From: Caproicibacterium amylolyticum
Lineage (GTDB): Bacteria > Bacillota > Clostridia > Oscillospirales > Acutalibacteraceae
Length of the DNA: 64,000 nt
NCBI RefSeq assembly: GCF_014467055.1
Contig: NZ_CP060696.1
Location: 992,001 to 1,056,000 of the forward strand
Direction of reading: 5' to 3'
Within the stretch, counting starts at the first letter, position 1, and each line of letters starts with the position of its first letter. Made by a program: the position numbers and the translations under genes. A model generated the notes under the pieces. The model was not told the origin of the DNA. It did no database searches and saw nothing but the letters and a program-made list of their open reading frames with translations. Positions 8,557 through 16,837 of the stretch are shown one piece after another.

Positions 8557-8781
8557 GCACTTCACCTGCATCCAAATCAGCCATGCGCGCGCTTCATCCT
8601 CAATGTACCGACCGGAACGCAACCGGTCATTAATTACCCTCACCCAGTGTACATATTCTTGCTCATTCAGAGGAAGCTTTGCGGTAAGCTGCGGAGCTTC
8701 CGCCGTCAGCTGCTGCAGGTAAGCCGCCCGACCATTGGGACTGTCCGGCGGTGCAGGTGCAGCAGTTTTATCTTTTCGCAT
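8542..8781 (-). CDS. Small hypothetical protein downstream of repA
   Basis: A 79-residue soluble protein starting MRKDKTAAPAPP, with a proline/alanine-rich head and a helical body (NEQEYVHWVRVINDRLRSGRYIEDEARAWLIWM). The ATG overlaps the stop of the preceding gene (TAATG), so translation is probably coupled. The longer upstream reading of this frame lies in the neighbour's coding sequence and was not used. It is the last gene of the repA operon. No family recognised. Confidence 0.6.
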   Translation of the reverse strand: MRKDKTAAPAPPDSPNGRAAYLQQLTAEAPQLTAKLPLNEQEYVHWVRVINDRLRSGRYIEDEARAWLIWMQVKCLQYF

Positions 8782-9002
8782 TACTTTTTCTGCCAGACGT
8801 TGTTGCGGAAAAGCCCTTTGCCATGGTTGCGCAAAGTCCAGTCTGCCATAATAAATCCGGCAATCATCACCAGATAGCCGAGAACACAATACAAGGATAG
8901 CCAAAGTCCTACCAGCAGAAGCACGGCACCGGCAATCACAGTTGCCCGTGCCGTGCTTTTTTGACGCTTTCGGATATAGTCCGGGTCAAAATTTCTCATC
9001 AT
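8781..9002 (-). CDS. Small two-helix membrane protein
   Basis: A 73-aa product: a basic head (NFDPDYIRKRQKSTARA), then two adjoining hydrophobic segments (about residues 20-37 and 39-53), then a polar tail. GGAGG stands 6 bases before the ATG. It lies in the same tightly packed operon as repA, overlapping the next gene by its stop codon. Function unknown. Confidence 0.65.
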   Translation of the reverse strand: MMRNFDPDYIRKRQKSTARATVIAGAVLLLVGLWLSLYCVLGYLVMIAGFIMADWTLRNHGKGLFRNNVWQKK

Positions 9003-9441
9003 GAATACCTCCGTGCAGTTTTATTGTGATTGCTGCCAACACAGCGCACAGTACGGCAACGATGTTGGCAGTAACTAAAAATGGTGTGCAGATGCGTAAA
9101 AGGACGTAAACAACCAAAGCTGCCATGGTGATTTTTGCAAACAGCCATGACTTCTTTTTCTGATTGTTTGTATCTACGGGGGGAGCAACTAATTGCACTT
9201 CCGAAGTCTGCAGATCAATCGCGTCAGCAATAGAAAAGTGTATGTCTAGATCAGCGTCCAGCTTAATTTCGGTGCCTTCCGGCCCGCAGCTGCAGCGCCA
9301 GAATGCGTCGTCATGTTGCGTGATTTTCCAGTAGGTCAGGTCAAAATTTACTTGACCGCCGGATGTGTCCATGTGGCGCTCGGCAACGATGTCGCTGACG
9401 TGCAGCGGCTTGCCAGTGCATTTGTAACCTGTATCAGTCAT
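8986..9441 (-). CDS. Hypothetical protein with C-terminal membrane hairpin
   Basis: 151 residues from ATG 9441, which has GGGGGA six bases upstream; a longer reading exists but has no such site. The first 100 residues are soluble and acidic, with a Cys pair in a WRCSCGPEG motif. A lysine cluster (NQKKKSW) leads into two hydrophobic helices (about 108-128 and 130-145). Stop overlaps the next start region. No known domain recognised. Confidence 0.6.
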   Translation of the reverse strand: MTDTGYKCTGKPLHVSDIVAERHMDTSGGQVNFDLTYWKITQHDDAFWRCSCGPEGTEIKLDADLDIHFSIADAIDLQTSEVQLVAPPVDTNNQKKKSWLFAKITMAALVVYVLLRICTPFLVTANIVAVLCAVLAAITIKLHGGIHDEKF

Positions 9442-9784
9442 TTCCAGTCCCCCTAAATAGCAGTGCTCCGGTGCAGTGCTGCATCTGGTATCGGGATGGT
9501 GGGTCACCGAGCAGTGTGCAAAGAGCATTTTTTAAGTCGTATGCGGCGTTAAAGTCCGTTGTTTCCAGCAGCCACAAATGTGTGTGCAGCGGTTTGTCAT
9601 CGAGCAATGCATCCGCTTTGACAACAAAATATGGCTGACCAGCAAAGTCTTTTCGTACTTCCACCTCAAATGATACAGCTGCAAAATTCTGATTTGATTC
9701 AGAATCGTGAATATATACAAACGACTTTCCTGCGACATTTATGCTATGGCCGCAGATTTCAAAAGTTGATGTTTTAGTTCGCAT
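9434..9784 (-). CDS. Hypothetical protein of the repA operon
   Basis: 116 residues, soluble, beta-rich pattern (FEICGHSINVAGKSFVYIHD, VSFEVEVRK). GGAGGG precedes the ATG. It overlaps repA upstream by 11 bases and the following gene by 8, so it is translated as part of that operon. I do not recognise the family. Confidence 0.6.
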   Translation of the reverse strand: MRTKTSTFEICGHSINVAGKSFVYIHDSESNQNFAAVSFEVEVRKDFAGQPYFVVKADALLDDKPLHTHLWLLETTDFNAAYDLKNALCTLLGDPPSRYQMQHCTGALLFRGTGND

Positions 9785-10871
9785 TCAATCCCTCCGTTGC
9801 CTCCAAAATGAGATTTTCACAATCTCTTTCATAAGCTTCAATATCGTGGTTAGGCTTGTCCTGCGGCCTAACAGTGGGGGAGGTGTCATACTTTCCCGTC
9901 AGAATTTTTGATGCATTGTCCGGGCGCGTAATCCAGTCTATGTCTGCCCGGAACACGCGCTTATCATAGCCTGCAACACGGCCTGTGAGAAAATCACTCC
10001 TTTCAACCTGCGTAAACAGCGTGTCCAGGGAACAATGCTGTTGAGAAAGAAACTCCAGCTGATGGTACACTCGCTCTGTATGATTCGGTGTCCAGCCAAT
10101 GGTTATCGGCTGGGGCAGGGAAGGACACTTCTCTGCAAAAAGCTGCAAAGCAGAATTAACTGTGTTTTGCATGGAGGGGAGGGGTGTTCGCACGTCCCTC
10201 CCCTCAGTCTGGATAAAGTCCGTCTGGTTAAGGTCAGTATGGATAGTAGGTAATTTTGACGTTTCTCGCAGGTCATTTTGACTTTTCTCAAGAGTCATTT
10301 TTACCTTTCTAGAAGCGTCATTATTACCTTTCTGAATCGGTAATAATGACAGGGGTTCCGGTGCGGATGAGGGGGTAAGTACCTCGTTTTCGGGTGTTTC
10401 AGGGATACAATGGGTGTCATTTTTACACATCTGCATATACCTTTCGTACTTTTCAAGCTCTTTGTCACTGTCACTTTCATTGTTAGAGTCCATGTCAACC
10501 GAGAATTTTTCGGCATCATCTGCAGCCATTTCGGCGTGCAGTACATAAATGCGATTGCTGCGGCCACACCCTGGTCGTTCTTCTTCAATTAATTTTGCAT
10601 CGTGCAATTCCTTGAAAGCGTTGCTGACTGTCTTCGGCTGCATCCCCAAAAGGTCAGCAATCGTTTCACGCGGATAGATCAGATAGACTTCGCCATTTTC
10701 ATTTTTCCAGCCGTGCTTGATGGAGAGTGTCATTCTGTCCAGCAGCAGAGCATAAAGAATTTTGGCTTTCGGTGTCAGTGGTTTGTACTGTGGATTGGCG
10801 AAAAGGGCGTAGGGCATACGGATGAACCGTTCCTGCACGGTTTCCTCAATCCTATAACGACGGTTTTTCAT
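9774..10871 (-). CDS. repA: RepA_N-type replication initiator
   Basis: The start ATG 10871 follows GGAGG with an 8-base gap and begins MKNRRYRIEETVQERFIRMP. Residues 15-125 match the RepA_N pattern: FxRMPYALFANPQYKPLTPKAKILYALLLDR, then a winged-helix region (IADLLGMQPKTVSNAFKEL). This family initiates replication of theta plasmids and conjugative elements of Firmicutes. The middle (about 130-240) is low-complexity and hydrophilic; the C-terminus (about 240-365) is helical and species-specific. With parA/parB it gives the element its own replication and partition machinery. Four small genes follow in overlapping array. Confidence 0.85.
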   Translation of the reverse strand: MKNRRYRIEETVQERFIRMPYALFANPQYKPLTPKAKILYALLLDRMTLSIKHGWKNENGEVYLIYPRETIADLLGMQPKTVSNAFKELHDAKLIEEERPGCGRSNRIYVLHAEMAADDAEKFSVDMDSNNESDSDKELEKYERYMQMCKNDTHCIPETPENEVLTPSSAPEPLSLLPIQKGNNDASRKVKMTLEKSQNDLRETSKLPTIHTDLNQTDFIQTEGRDVRTPLPSMQNTVNSALQLFAEKCPSLPQPITIGWTPNHTERVYHQLEFLSQQHCSLDTLFTQVERSDFLTGRVAGYDKRVFRADIDWITRPDNASKILTGKYDTSPTVRPQDKPNHDIEAYERDCENLILEATEGLNAN

Positions 10872-10927
10872 AACGTTTCCTCCAATAAAAAAGCACTCCT
10901 GATTTTTAGGAGTGCTGCAATTTGCTA

Positions 10928-11116
10928 TCACATATGCCACATTTGCAGTCCAAGTAATGCTAAGAGCACAAACAAGGAAATGACGAGTCCGGCTTTAGCC
11001 TTGAAAGATTTTGATTTATGAACTACAATACCTAATACGATAAGATTGATTAAAATGAGCAAGAGCAAAAGTAGAAAAATGGAAATATTGTGCCATGCAA
11101 TTTTTGAGTTAATCAA
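10928..11116 (-). CDS. Small two-helix membrane protein, TTG start
   Basis: 62 residues from a TTG at 11116, with GGAGG 9 bases upstream; no ATG fits. Two hydrophobic helices (ISIFLLLLLLILINLIVLGI and LVISLFVLLALLGLQM) are separated by a basic loop (HKSKSFKAKAG). Size, topology and start resemble the next upstream gene (11184-11366). It lies directly upstream of repA. Function unknown; a holin-like or toxin-like role cannot be excluded. Confidence 0.5.
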   Translation of the reverse strand: MINSKIAWHNISIFLLLLLLILINLIVLGIVVHKSKSFKAKAGLVISLFVLLALLGLQMWHM

Positions 11117-11183
11117 AATAATACACCTCCATTGTACAATTTCATCGACTAAGCAATTCCTGTGCAATGTGCTGCAAATATAA

Positions 11184-11366
11184 TCAAAAGCATTCCGACA
11201 TGATAATTATTCCACTTATAAGCCATGCCAACCAAATTAAACCACAGACTGTACTAGTCTTCTTCAACCTTTCAGTTGCATTTTTTTGGTTCATAAATGC
11301 CATTTGGATAAGGCCCAAAAGTCCCAAAATGACGAGATATATAGTAACGAATTCTATTGAAGTCAA
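11184..11366 (-). CDS. Small two-helix membrane protein, TTG start
   Basis: About 60 residues from a TTG at 11366 preceded by GAAAGGTG. Two hydrophobic helices (VTIYLVILGLLGLIQMAF, VCGLIWLAWLISGIII) are joined by a polar basic loop. Its ribosome site region lies 30 bases from the start of the divergent gene 11397. Paralogue-like companion of 10928-11116. Confidence 0.5.
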   Translation of the reverse strand: MTSIEFVTIYLVILGLLGLIQMAFMNQKNATERLKKTSTVCGLIWLAWLISGIIIMSECF

Positions 11367-11396
11367 AACTGTCACACCTTTCATGAGGAGTAAAAT

Positions 11397-11927
11397 ATGA
11401 AATACATCAAAAAAGCTGTTGAGTGGCTCAGAAAGCCGAATCAACAATGGATAAAAATAACCACATTCCTGCTTTCAGTCTGCTTAACGGTGTTTTACTT
11501 TGTTTTTCCAACGACAGTATGTGGATGGCCATTTTTAATTACCGGCGTAGTAATATTGGTTTTAGCCTTATTTTTCTATTACAGAGAAAAAGAAGCTGAA
11601 ATTATGTGGTTACTCTGTTCAATCTTTTTCTCTATGTTTGGAGTTGCCTCAGTTTTTATTTGCCTTGAATTCGTAAATAGGAAGAATGATATACCCGCAG
11701 AAGTTAAGACTATTGAGATAATTACGTTAATTTTAGGTGTATTTGGGGTAGGCTTTTTTGTGAACACAATTAAGGTGCTCATACATAAGTATAAGAAAAT
11801 TAACAGGGATAATAAGGGCAACCCGAAATTTCCATATGCAGCCATTGTGTCTATACTTACATCTGCTTTTGGGTTAGTAACGGCAATACTTAATTCTGTA
11901 ACCTCATTTATGAAGGTACATAGCTAA
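11397..11927 (+). CDS. Four-helix membrane protein of unknown function
   Basis: 176 aa with GAGGAG six bases before the ATG. Hydrophobic segments lie at about residues 20-36, 41-60, 68-88 and 100-120, with a last one near 150-168; a basic loop (HKYKKINRDNKGNPK) precedes the last helix. It is divergent from the two small membrane genes and convergent with 12109-12642, with a bidirectional terminator between. No family recognised. Confidence 0.6.
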   Translation: MKYIKKAVEWLRKPNQQWIKITTFLLSVCLTVFYFVFPTTVCGWPFLITGVVILVLALFFYYREKEAEIMWLLCSIFFSMFGVASVFICLEFVNRKNDIPAEVKTIEIITLILGVFGVGFFVNTIKVLIHKYKKINRDNKGNPKFPYAAIVSILTSAFGLVTAILNSVTSFMKVHS

Positions 11928-12043
11928 TTAGCCTAAACGGACATTTTGTATAATAAAGCACCGCCCGACAGCGCTTGAAAAGTCAACTGCCATTTTCAGC
12001 GGTTATCGCAGATTACGCAGGTTTTTACCTGCTGGCACAAAAA

Positions 12044-12075
12044 CGGCCAGACCACAAGATGTTGTGTTCTGGCCG
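12044..12075. terminator. Bidirectional intrinsic terminator
   Basis: Stem CGGCCAGA-CACAA / TTGTG-TCTGGCCG with a four-base loop; the plus strand continues CTTTT, the minus strand GTTTTTG. It separates the convergent genes 11397-11927 and 12109-12642. A second small hairpin (GCAGGT-TTTT-ACCTGC, 12017-12032) stands beside it. Confidence 0.8.
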
Positions 12076-12108
12076 CTTTTCTGCTATCTTCGATTTCCTC
12101 AGGTTTTC

Positions 12109-12642
12109 TTAAGCTTTGAATAATGCAAGATAATGAGAATTGAGCACTGAAATCATGATAAATATGGCCATGCCAATCCAAAACCAAACAAACCATCTTC
12201 CAAATGAATAAAAGTAAACCGCTCCTATCACAAGGTCAAACAGTAAAATGAGAAAACCAAATCGGGAAGCTGCTCGCCCCTTTGCATACCATGGAACTTT
12301 CAAACTGTTGCAAACACTGAGCATATCATCGGCTACTTTCCAACCGTCTTCAGATGATTTCATATGAGCTATTTCCTCAAGTATTTCTTTTTCATGAGGA
12401 TTATAGTCTGCTGCTTTGCGGTTTATGTTGTGATAAGTGTTCCATGCGCTATCAAGTGCCTGCTGCCGAACAATCTCTTGCAACCGCAAACATGCTTTTT
12501 CGGAAAATTCAGCGACAAAAGAAGAATTGTCTTTTTCCTGCAGGCGAGAAGCACACCACTTTAATTCCGCCTGATATTTGCCTAACTTTCGGTAATTAGA
12601 ATATTTCACATTTTCACCTTTTTTCCTGTCCGGTGCAGTCAT
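12109..12642 (-). CDS. Hypothetical protein with C-terminal membrane segments
   Basis: 177 residues from ATG 12642, which overlaps the preceding stop as ATGA; a GTG start 36 bases further in, with AAGGTG ahead of it, is an alternative. Residues 15-110 are soluble and helical; two hydrophobic helices follow (FGFLILLFDLVIGAVYFY and FVWFWIGMAIFIMISVL). It ends the partition-gene operon and is followed by a strong terminator. Unrecognised. Confidence 0.6.
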   Translation of the reverse strand: MTAPDRKKGENVKYSNYRKLGKYQAELKWCASRLQEKDNSSFVAEFSEKACLRLQEIVRQQALDSAWNTYHNINRKAADYNPHEKEILEEIAHMKSSEDGWKVADDMLSVCNSLKVPWYAKGRAASRFGFLILLFDLVIGAVYFYSFGRWFVWFWIGMAIFIMISVLNSHYLALFKA

Positions 12643-12992
12643 GGGTTGGCCTCCTCCGGATTGCCGAGCAGTGACCCGCAGAATGGGCAAATTTCAGCGC
12701 CGTTGAGTTCTGCAAGCATTTTTCCATATCCCTCAATCGCGCCTAAGTCGTGTTCCTTTTGCCCGGTTATGTCCCACACCACCCCGTCGTGCGAATCATC
12801 TCGGAATGTCCATCCGAGCGTTTGGTACAGAAAATTGCTCACAGCTTGAAAATCTTTTGCATACCAACGCATGGTACGCGTATCTTTACAATCCTTTGCG
12901 GCCACGTACTTGCTCCATATGTCCGCAAGCCCAAACGCACACTGCTTTTTGATGTCTTCATCGTCGAGGTTTTGCACATACTCAACTTTCAT
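12639..12992 (-). CDS. Hypothetical protein with C-terminal CPFCG half zinc-knuckle
   Basis: 117 aa, mostly helical (WSKYVAAKDCKDTRTMRWYAKDF), with one CPFCGS motif at residues about 103-108 near the end. ATG 12992 overlaps the upstream stop (ATGA). Similar short zinc-knuckle proteins are common cargo in phages and ICEs. No function known. Confidence 0.55.
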   Translation of the reverse strand: MKVEYVQNLDDEDIKKQCAFGLADIWSKYVAAKDCKDTRTMRWYAKDFQAVSNFLYQTLGWTFRDDSHDGVVWDITGQKEHDLGAIEGYGKMLAELNGAEICPFCGSLLGNPEEANP

Positions 12993-13174
12993 CCTTTTTC
13001 ACCTTCTTTTTGATAATTTTCAATAAGAAATCTGCCGCAAAAAGGGCAGTTGTTGATAAAACTTGTTTCATACAAAACGGCGTTGTCAGCGCGGATTTTA
13101 AATGGTTTATTGGGCTTATGGTCTCGGCATACCACGCATGGCTGTTCTAACGGTTTTAAATCGTTGGTTTTCAC
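12989..13174 (-). CDS. Small zinc-ribbon protein
   Basis: 61 residues from a GTG that overlaps the preceding stop as GTGA. Two Cys pairs, CVVC (about 13-16) and CPFC (about 45-48), spaced as in a treble-clef or rubredoxin-like zinc ribbon. The basic, short protein probably binds nucleic acid or protein. It is in the same coupled row of accessory genes. Confidence 0.6.
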   Translation of the reverse strand: MKTNDLKPLEQPCVVCRDHKPNKPFKIRADNAVLYETSFINNCPFCGRFLIENYQKEGEKG

Positions 13175-13587
13175 CCCTTTTCACCTGCTTCCGGCGGGCG
13201 GCGGTAGGCAAGCCACGATTTGCCGTAGTCCTCAAAATAAGCAATTGCAACAACGGCTACTCCGTCGGTTGACGTACTGATTACGCCTCCCGATTTGTGA
13301 GAGTAGTGCATATTCGCACTTACAATCGCCCAGTAGTTAGTATCCGAATCGTTTGGGTCGACGGCTTTTACCCACACCGGCTGTCCATCCATTTTTCGCA
13401 GCTCGCCCACTGTCAGCGGCTCATTCGGCTGCTGGGCGCGGGTAATAGATTCTTCTGCCATTTCTACAGCATCACATAATTCTTTGCGGGTGCAGTGCAA
13501 TGGCTGTTGGTTTCGCGCTGCCTCGCCCCATAAAATTTCAATAGCACGTTCTGGACTTAACTGGCATGGCTTTAATTCTTCACTCAT
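13171..13587 (-). CDS. DUF551-like accessory protein
   Basis: 138 aa. Residues 1-50 are helical (SPERAIEILWGEAARNQQ, then LCDAVEMAEESI). From residue 52 comes a compact domain (WVKAVDPNDSDTNYWAIV, ending WLAYRRPPEAGEKG) of the kind found in DUF551 proteins of phages. The last 88 codons are closely similar to the C-terminus of the prophage gene 60994-61452, which carries a different N-terminal domain. Overlaps both neighbours by 4-8 bases. Role unknown. Confidence 0.65.
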   Translation of the reverse strand: MSEELKPCQLSPERAIEILWGEAARNQQPLHCTRKELCDAVEMAEESITRAQQPNEPLTVGELRKMDGQPVWVKAVDPNDSDTNYWAIVSANMHYSHKSGGVISTSTDGVAVVAIAYFEDYGKSWLAYRRPPEAGEKG

Positions 13588-13939
13588 TGGTTTCCTCCTT
13601 TACATCAACGATTTCGACGGCAACAAGCATTTCTGGCAGGTCATCGGGCAATGTGTCATTGCACGAAAGTTCGTCGCCAGCCCTGTTTTTAAGCGTCATG
13701 CTGTACCAACCGTCAGCATAATCTTCGTTTGTATCTTCGTCCGGCTCATTGAACTTAAATTTGCAGTCGTTTTCGACAAACTTTGTATCTTCGTCAAGGT
13801 CGTCAAGGACATTTTCAAAGAGCTCTGCGCCCTTGCAGTTTCCGCCTATTTCAAAGGCAATATGACCGGTGTATTCCCACTGCTGAAAGGTGAGTCTTAC
13901 AGTCTGTATTGCATTGTACATATTCGGATTGTAATTCAT
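13580..13939 (-). CDS. DUF5406-like protein
   Basis: 119 residues beginning MNYNPNMYNAIQTVRLTFQ, followed by GHIAFEIGGNCKG, a start I recognise as that of DUF5406 proteins from Firmicute mobile elements. The centre is acidic (LDDLDEDTKF, NEPDEDTNEDYADG). Ribosome site AGGAGG. The 3' end overlaps the next start by 8 bases. Function unknown; strongly acidic proteins of this size can be DNA mimics, but nothing here proves that. Confidence 0.6.
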   Translation of the reverse strand: MNYNPNMYNAIQTVRLTFQQWEYTGHIAFEIGGNCKGAELFENVLDDLDEDTKFVENDCKFKFNEPDEDTNEDYADGWYSMTLKNRAGDELSCNDTLPDDLPEMLVAVEIVDVKEETNE

Positions 13940-13967
13940 TTTTTCCTCCTTTTGTTGAACTGTTTTT

Positions 13968-14189
13968 TCATGGATTCAAGTTTTTCAGTAGCTTTTTGCA
14001 CTTGCTTAGGCTTTGCATAGAGCAAAGCTGTTGCACAAGCCTTGCATTTTCTGAGGGAGCAACATCACTCACTTGTAACTTGTGTTCAGCCATGAGCTGT
14101 CGAGCTTTGAGAAGCGCTGCTTTTGCTTCGTTTTCATTGGGACTCGTTGAGAGAGCCAGCAACTTTGTTATTTTGCTTTTGATGTCCAT
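13968..14189 (-). CDS. DUF2786-domain protein
   Basis: About 73 residues from ATG 14189, with AAAGGAG 10 bases upstream. The sequence KITKLLALSTSPNENEAKAA followed by LLKARQLMAEHKL is the DUF2786 signature, a helical domain common in phages and plasmids. The usual longer C-terminus is missing, so this is a minimal version. It is a separate unit within the row of accessory genes. Confidence 0.7.
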   Translation of the reverse strand: MDIKSKITKLLALSTSPNENEAKAALLKARQLMAEHKLQVSDVAPSENARLVQQLCSMQSLSKCKKLLKNLNP

Positions 14190-14241
14190 AGTGTCACACT
14201 CCTTTCGGCCCATCTGGATAGGCATTTTCAAACGCTGCTAA

Positions 14242-14616
14242 CTACAATAAATTGGTGATTACACGAAGCCAATACTCAAAGGCTATTAATTCAGCATTGG
14301 TAGTCTTTAACCGCATCTTATAGTAGGATGGCCATGAGTCATCAAACTGGGCAAGTTCAAACTCCTTGATTTCTTGCTCAAGCTGATGAATTGATCGTGC
14401 AATTTCTTTTCGAGTATTCATAAAAGCATATTCAGGTTGTTCATTTACAAATTCTAAAAATGCTGTACGAATATTTTTTGTAATTTCGAGTTGGCAGGAT
14501 TTTTTCACCGAAAAGAATATCAACAACCGCTTTTTTTGCGTTTCTGCAATATTTTTGACTAGTAATGAATTCAGTTGCCTATTTAACCCTCGCCAGTTTA
14601 CTGCCTTTGTATCCAT
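14242..14616 (-). CDS. Hypothetical helical protein
   Basis: 124 residues from ATG 14616 with AAGGAG 10 bases before it. Basic N-terminal half (NRQLNSLLVKNIAETQKKRL) and an acidic helical C-terminal half (IHQLEQEIKEFELAQFDD), probably coiled coil. It follows parB by 18 bases. I see no known domain. Confidence 0.55.
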   Translation of the reverse strand: MDTKAVNWRGLNRQLNSLLVKNIAETQKKRLLIFFSVKKSCQLEITKNIRTAFLEFVNEQPEYAFMNTRKEIARSIHQLEQEIKEFELAQFDDSWPSYYKMRLKTTNAELIAFEYWLRVITNLL

Positions 14617-14634
14617 AAAAGGCACTCCTTTTTA

Positions 14635-15753
14635 TCATTTTATTGGCCCATCAGGATATATGTTTTCAAACTCGGCTAGGCGCTGCACCAATTCCTCTTT
14701 TGTGGCCTCACTCCAATAGCCAGATTTAATTCCGTTGCAACGCTCATGTGTCAGGCGCTCATAACGTGCCGGGGCAACTGCATCATTGACCACAATATCA
14801 TCCTCAGAGAAAACAGTTTCCTGGTTTGGCAGGGGCAGGTTTCCGCTGCTGTCACGGACGTGCTTTTCGACTGCCTTACATTCATGCACCGGCGCAAAAG
14901 CTCTATTACCGGCAGATTGAATTTCTGGTATCTCGACCATTTTGCTCTGATTCCCAGCCGGAACAGGTTCCTCTACACCATCCGCTTCGTCAGGTTCCGG
15001 CAAATCAATTTTTCCGGCAAAGAAATCAGCCAGAATGTCACTGTACCAGTTGTGAAGGGTTTCCAGTTTCATGAGTCCTCCGGCTTGCTTCAAAGATACT
15101 TTCTGACTGGGATTATTTATCAGATAATCTGCAAGGCGTTGCTGATTGCCAGGATAAGTGGTATCGGTCAGCATCACACCAGCCATAACCGGAATGCGTC
15201 CAGAATCAACAAAAGCCAGCAGATTGCGGTCCAAATCTGCCAGCTTTATGTAGCGCTGAATGGTTTTAATTGTTTCACCGTAAGTATCAGCGATGGCGGC
15301 GGTGCTTTTTTTCTCACCTCGCGCTTCGTAAGCTGCCTTTTGCATTTTGTATGCATGCGCCAGTTCCGAAGGAAGCAGCTCATGACGTTGGTAGAGATTG
15401 GTATCTGTTAAAGTCAAATCTGCTTCTGCATCCGTGCATTCGCGCACAATGCACTTTACCTTGCATCCGGCCAGTTCGCATGCACGTTTACGGTTGCGAC
15501 CTGCCAGGATGATGTACTTATCATCTATCTTGCGGATGATGCAGGGCTGCTGCTGTCCGTTTTCGCGGATACTATCAGCCAACTGCGACAATTTGTCTGA
15601 GGCGTAGGCATGAAATGGTTGGTCTGTAATTTCTGTCAATTCAGACGGTTCAAATTCTACAATTTGAATATCGGATGGTAACGTGGTTGCACCCGAACCA
15701 AACAGCGTGCCGCTGAACGCTTGCTCCAGCGTCGGAAGTGCCTGTTTTTTCAT
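14635..15753 (-). CDS. parB: ParB-family partition protein
   Basis: 372 aa. Residues 30-150 hold the ParB N-terminal CTPase fold: ENGQQQPCIIRK, then the GRNRKRACELAG box that binds CTP, then LYQRHELLPSELAHAYKMQ. Residues 150-215 form the helix-turn-helix for centromere binding (ATYGETIKTIQRYIKLADL-like). The rest is a long acidic linker with a short C-terminal domain. Its start overlaps the preceding zinc-ribbon gene (ATGA), which in turn overlaps parA, making one operon. A parS site was not identified. Stabilises the extrachromosomal form of the element. Confidence 0.85.
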   Translation of the reverse strand: MKKQALPTLEQAFSGTLFGSGATTLPSDIQIVEFEPSELTEITDQPFHAYASDKLSQLADSIRENGQQQPCIIRKIDDKYIILAGRNRKRACELAGCKVKCIVRECTDAEADLTLTDTNLYQRHELLPSELAHAYKMQKAAYEARGEKKSTAAIADTYGETIKTIQRYIKLADLDRNLLAFVDSGRIPVMAGVMLTDTTYPGNQQRLADYLINNPSQKVSLKQAGGLMKLETLHNWYSDILADFFAGKIDLPEPDEADGVEEPVPAGNQSKMVEIPEIQSAGNRAFAPVHECKAVEKHVRDSSGNLPLPNQETVFSEDDIVVNDAVAPARYERLTHERCNGIKSGYWSEATKEELVQRLAEFENIYPDGPIK

Positions 15754-15959
15754 TCGTTGTCGCTTCCTTTCAGCTGTTTAGCGCGGCAGTTCCACGCTTT
15801 AATGGCTTCTTCAGTAGAACAATATACTTCAAAGATACTGTGTGCAATGCACTTTTCATTGGAGCAAGTTATACCGTATGTATCACAGTGCTTATCAGGA
15901 AAATAGTCAATTTCCGGCTTTGCCCCACAAAACGGGCACATTTTTATTTTATTGCTCAT
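15750..15959 (-). CDS. Lar-type small zinc-ribbon protein
   Basis: 69 aa with two Cys pairs: CPFCG (residues 8-12) and a C-x4-C in TCSNEKCIAH. The tail AIKAWNCRAKQ is typical of the Lar/restriction-alleviation-like zinc ribbons of phages and ICEs. It is wedged between parA and parB with 4-base overlaps on both sides. Restriction alleviation is a family name only; not shown here. Confidence 0.65.
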   Translation of the reverse strand: MSNKIKMCPFCGAKPEIDYFPDKHCDTYGITCSNEKCIAHSIFEVYCSTEEAIKAWNCRAKQLKGSDNE

Positions 15960-16750
15960 TTTTTGTCACCTGCAATTCTCTTTGCGGCGGCAAGGTAAGC
16001 CTGCCCTACGCGGCTGCTCTTGCGGTGAACAAGGCTGCCGCACAGCGCGTTATCATCATCTGTGCTGTTCCGCGCCTCCTGCAGCATTGGCACAGGCTCT
16101 GAAAAAACGAGGCTTCCATAGCTTTCTTGCAAAGCTGCGAAAACCTCGTTGCTCATTTTTGTCTGGCGGCTGTACATGGTGACGAGCATCCCGGCCAAAT
16201 ACGGTTTAACGTCTTGTGTTTGCTTAATAGCCATATATCGCTGCAGCATCTGCGGGATGCAGTCATACGCAAATTTTTCAGCCTGCACAGGCAGCAACAG
16301 TTTGTCACTGCATTTTAGCGCGTTGCTGACCAGCAAATTATCAACAGCAGTCGGGCAGTCAAAAAGAATATAGTCGTACTGTGAAAAGAAGTCACGATGA
16401 AAAATCCGGTCAAGCACAGTATTGCTCTGACCGTCATTACCAAGCACAGCATAAATGCCGCCCAGCATCTTGTTTGCGGGGATATAGTCTATGTCCTCAC
16501 GGTCGCTGTGTCGTATGAACAAGCTGTCATCATTCGAGCGGATACCGGATACTTCCTGATAAATCAGCTCAGATACGGTTGGCTTTCCATCTGGCTGATA
16601 GCCGAGCCAGCGGGACAAATGTCCCTGCTGATCAAGGTCTACCAGAAGGACACTCTTTTTCAGCAGGTGCAAACCAGCACCGATATTCAATGCCGTTGTT
16701 GTTTTGCCGACTCCACCTTTTTCGATAGCTACTGCAATAATCTTGCTCAT
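15956..16750 (-). CDS. parA: ParA-family partition ATPase
   Basis: 264 aa. Deviant Walker A KGGVGKTTT starts at residue 11, Walker A' LLVDLDQQGHLSRWLG at about 34-49, and Walker B ILFDCPTAVDNLL at about 127-139, all as in ParA/Soj ATPases. It forms dynamic filaments or nucleoid gradients that move ParB-bound DNA. Overlaps the following zinc-ribbon gene by 4 bases. AGGAGAAAAATC precedes the ATG. Confidence 0.9.
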   Translation of the reverse strand: MSKIIAVAIEKGGVGKTTTALNIGAGLHLLKKSVLLVDLDQQGHLSRWLGYQPDGKPTVSELIYQEVSGIRSNDDSLFIRHSDREDIDYIPANKMLGGIYAVLGNDGQSNTVLDRIFHRDFFSQYDYILFDCPTAVDNLLVSNALKCSDKLLLPVQAEKFAYDCIPQMLQRYMAIKQTQDVKPYLAGMLVTMYSRQTKMSNEVFAALQESYGSLVFSEPVPMLQEARNSTDDDNALCGSLVHRKSSRVGQAYLAAAKRIAGDKK

Positions 16751-16837
16751 GATTTTTCTCCTTTACAATGGGGGCTTTTCAGCCACAGACGTTAATATTT
16801 TGTCTTTTTGTCATTGTGCTGCCGATTGGCAACAAGT

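Noticed and set aside
14746..15411. Plus-strand 221-codon frame opposite parB
   Set aside because: Antisense of a conserved ParB with CTPase motif; no start signal.
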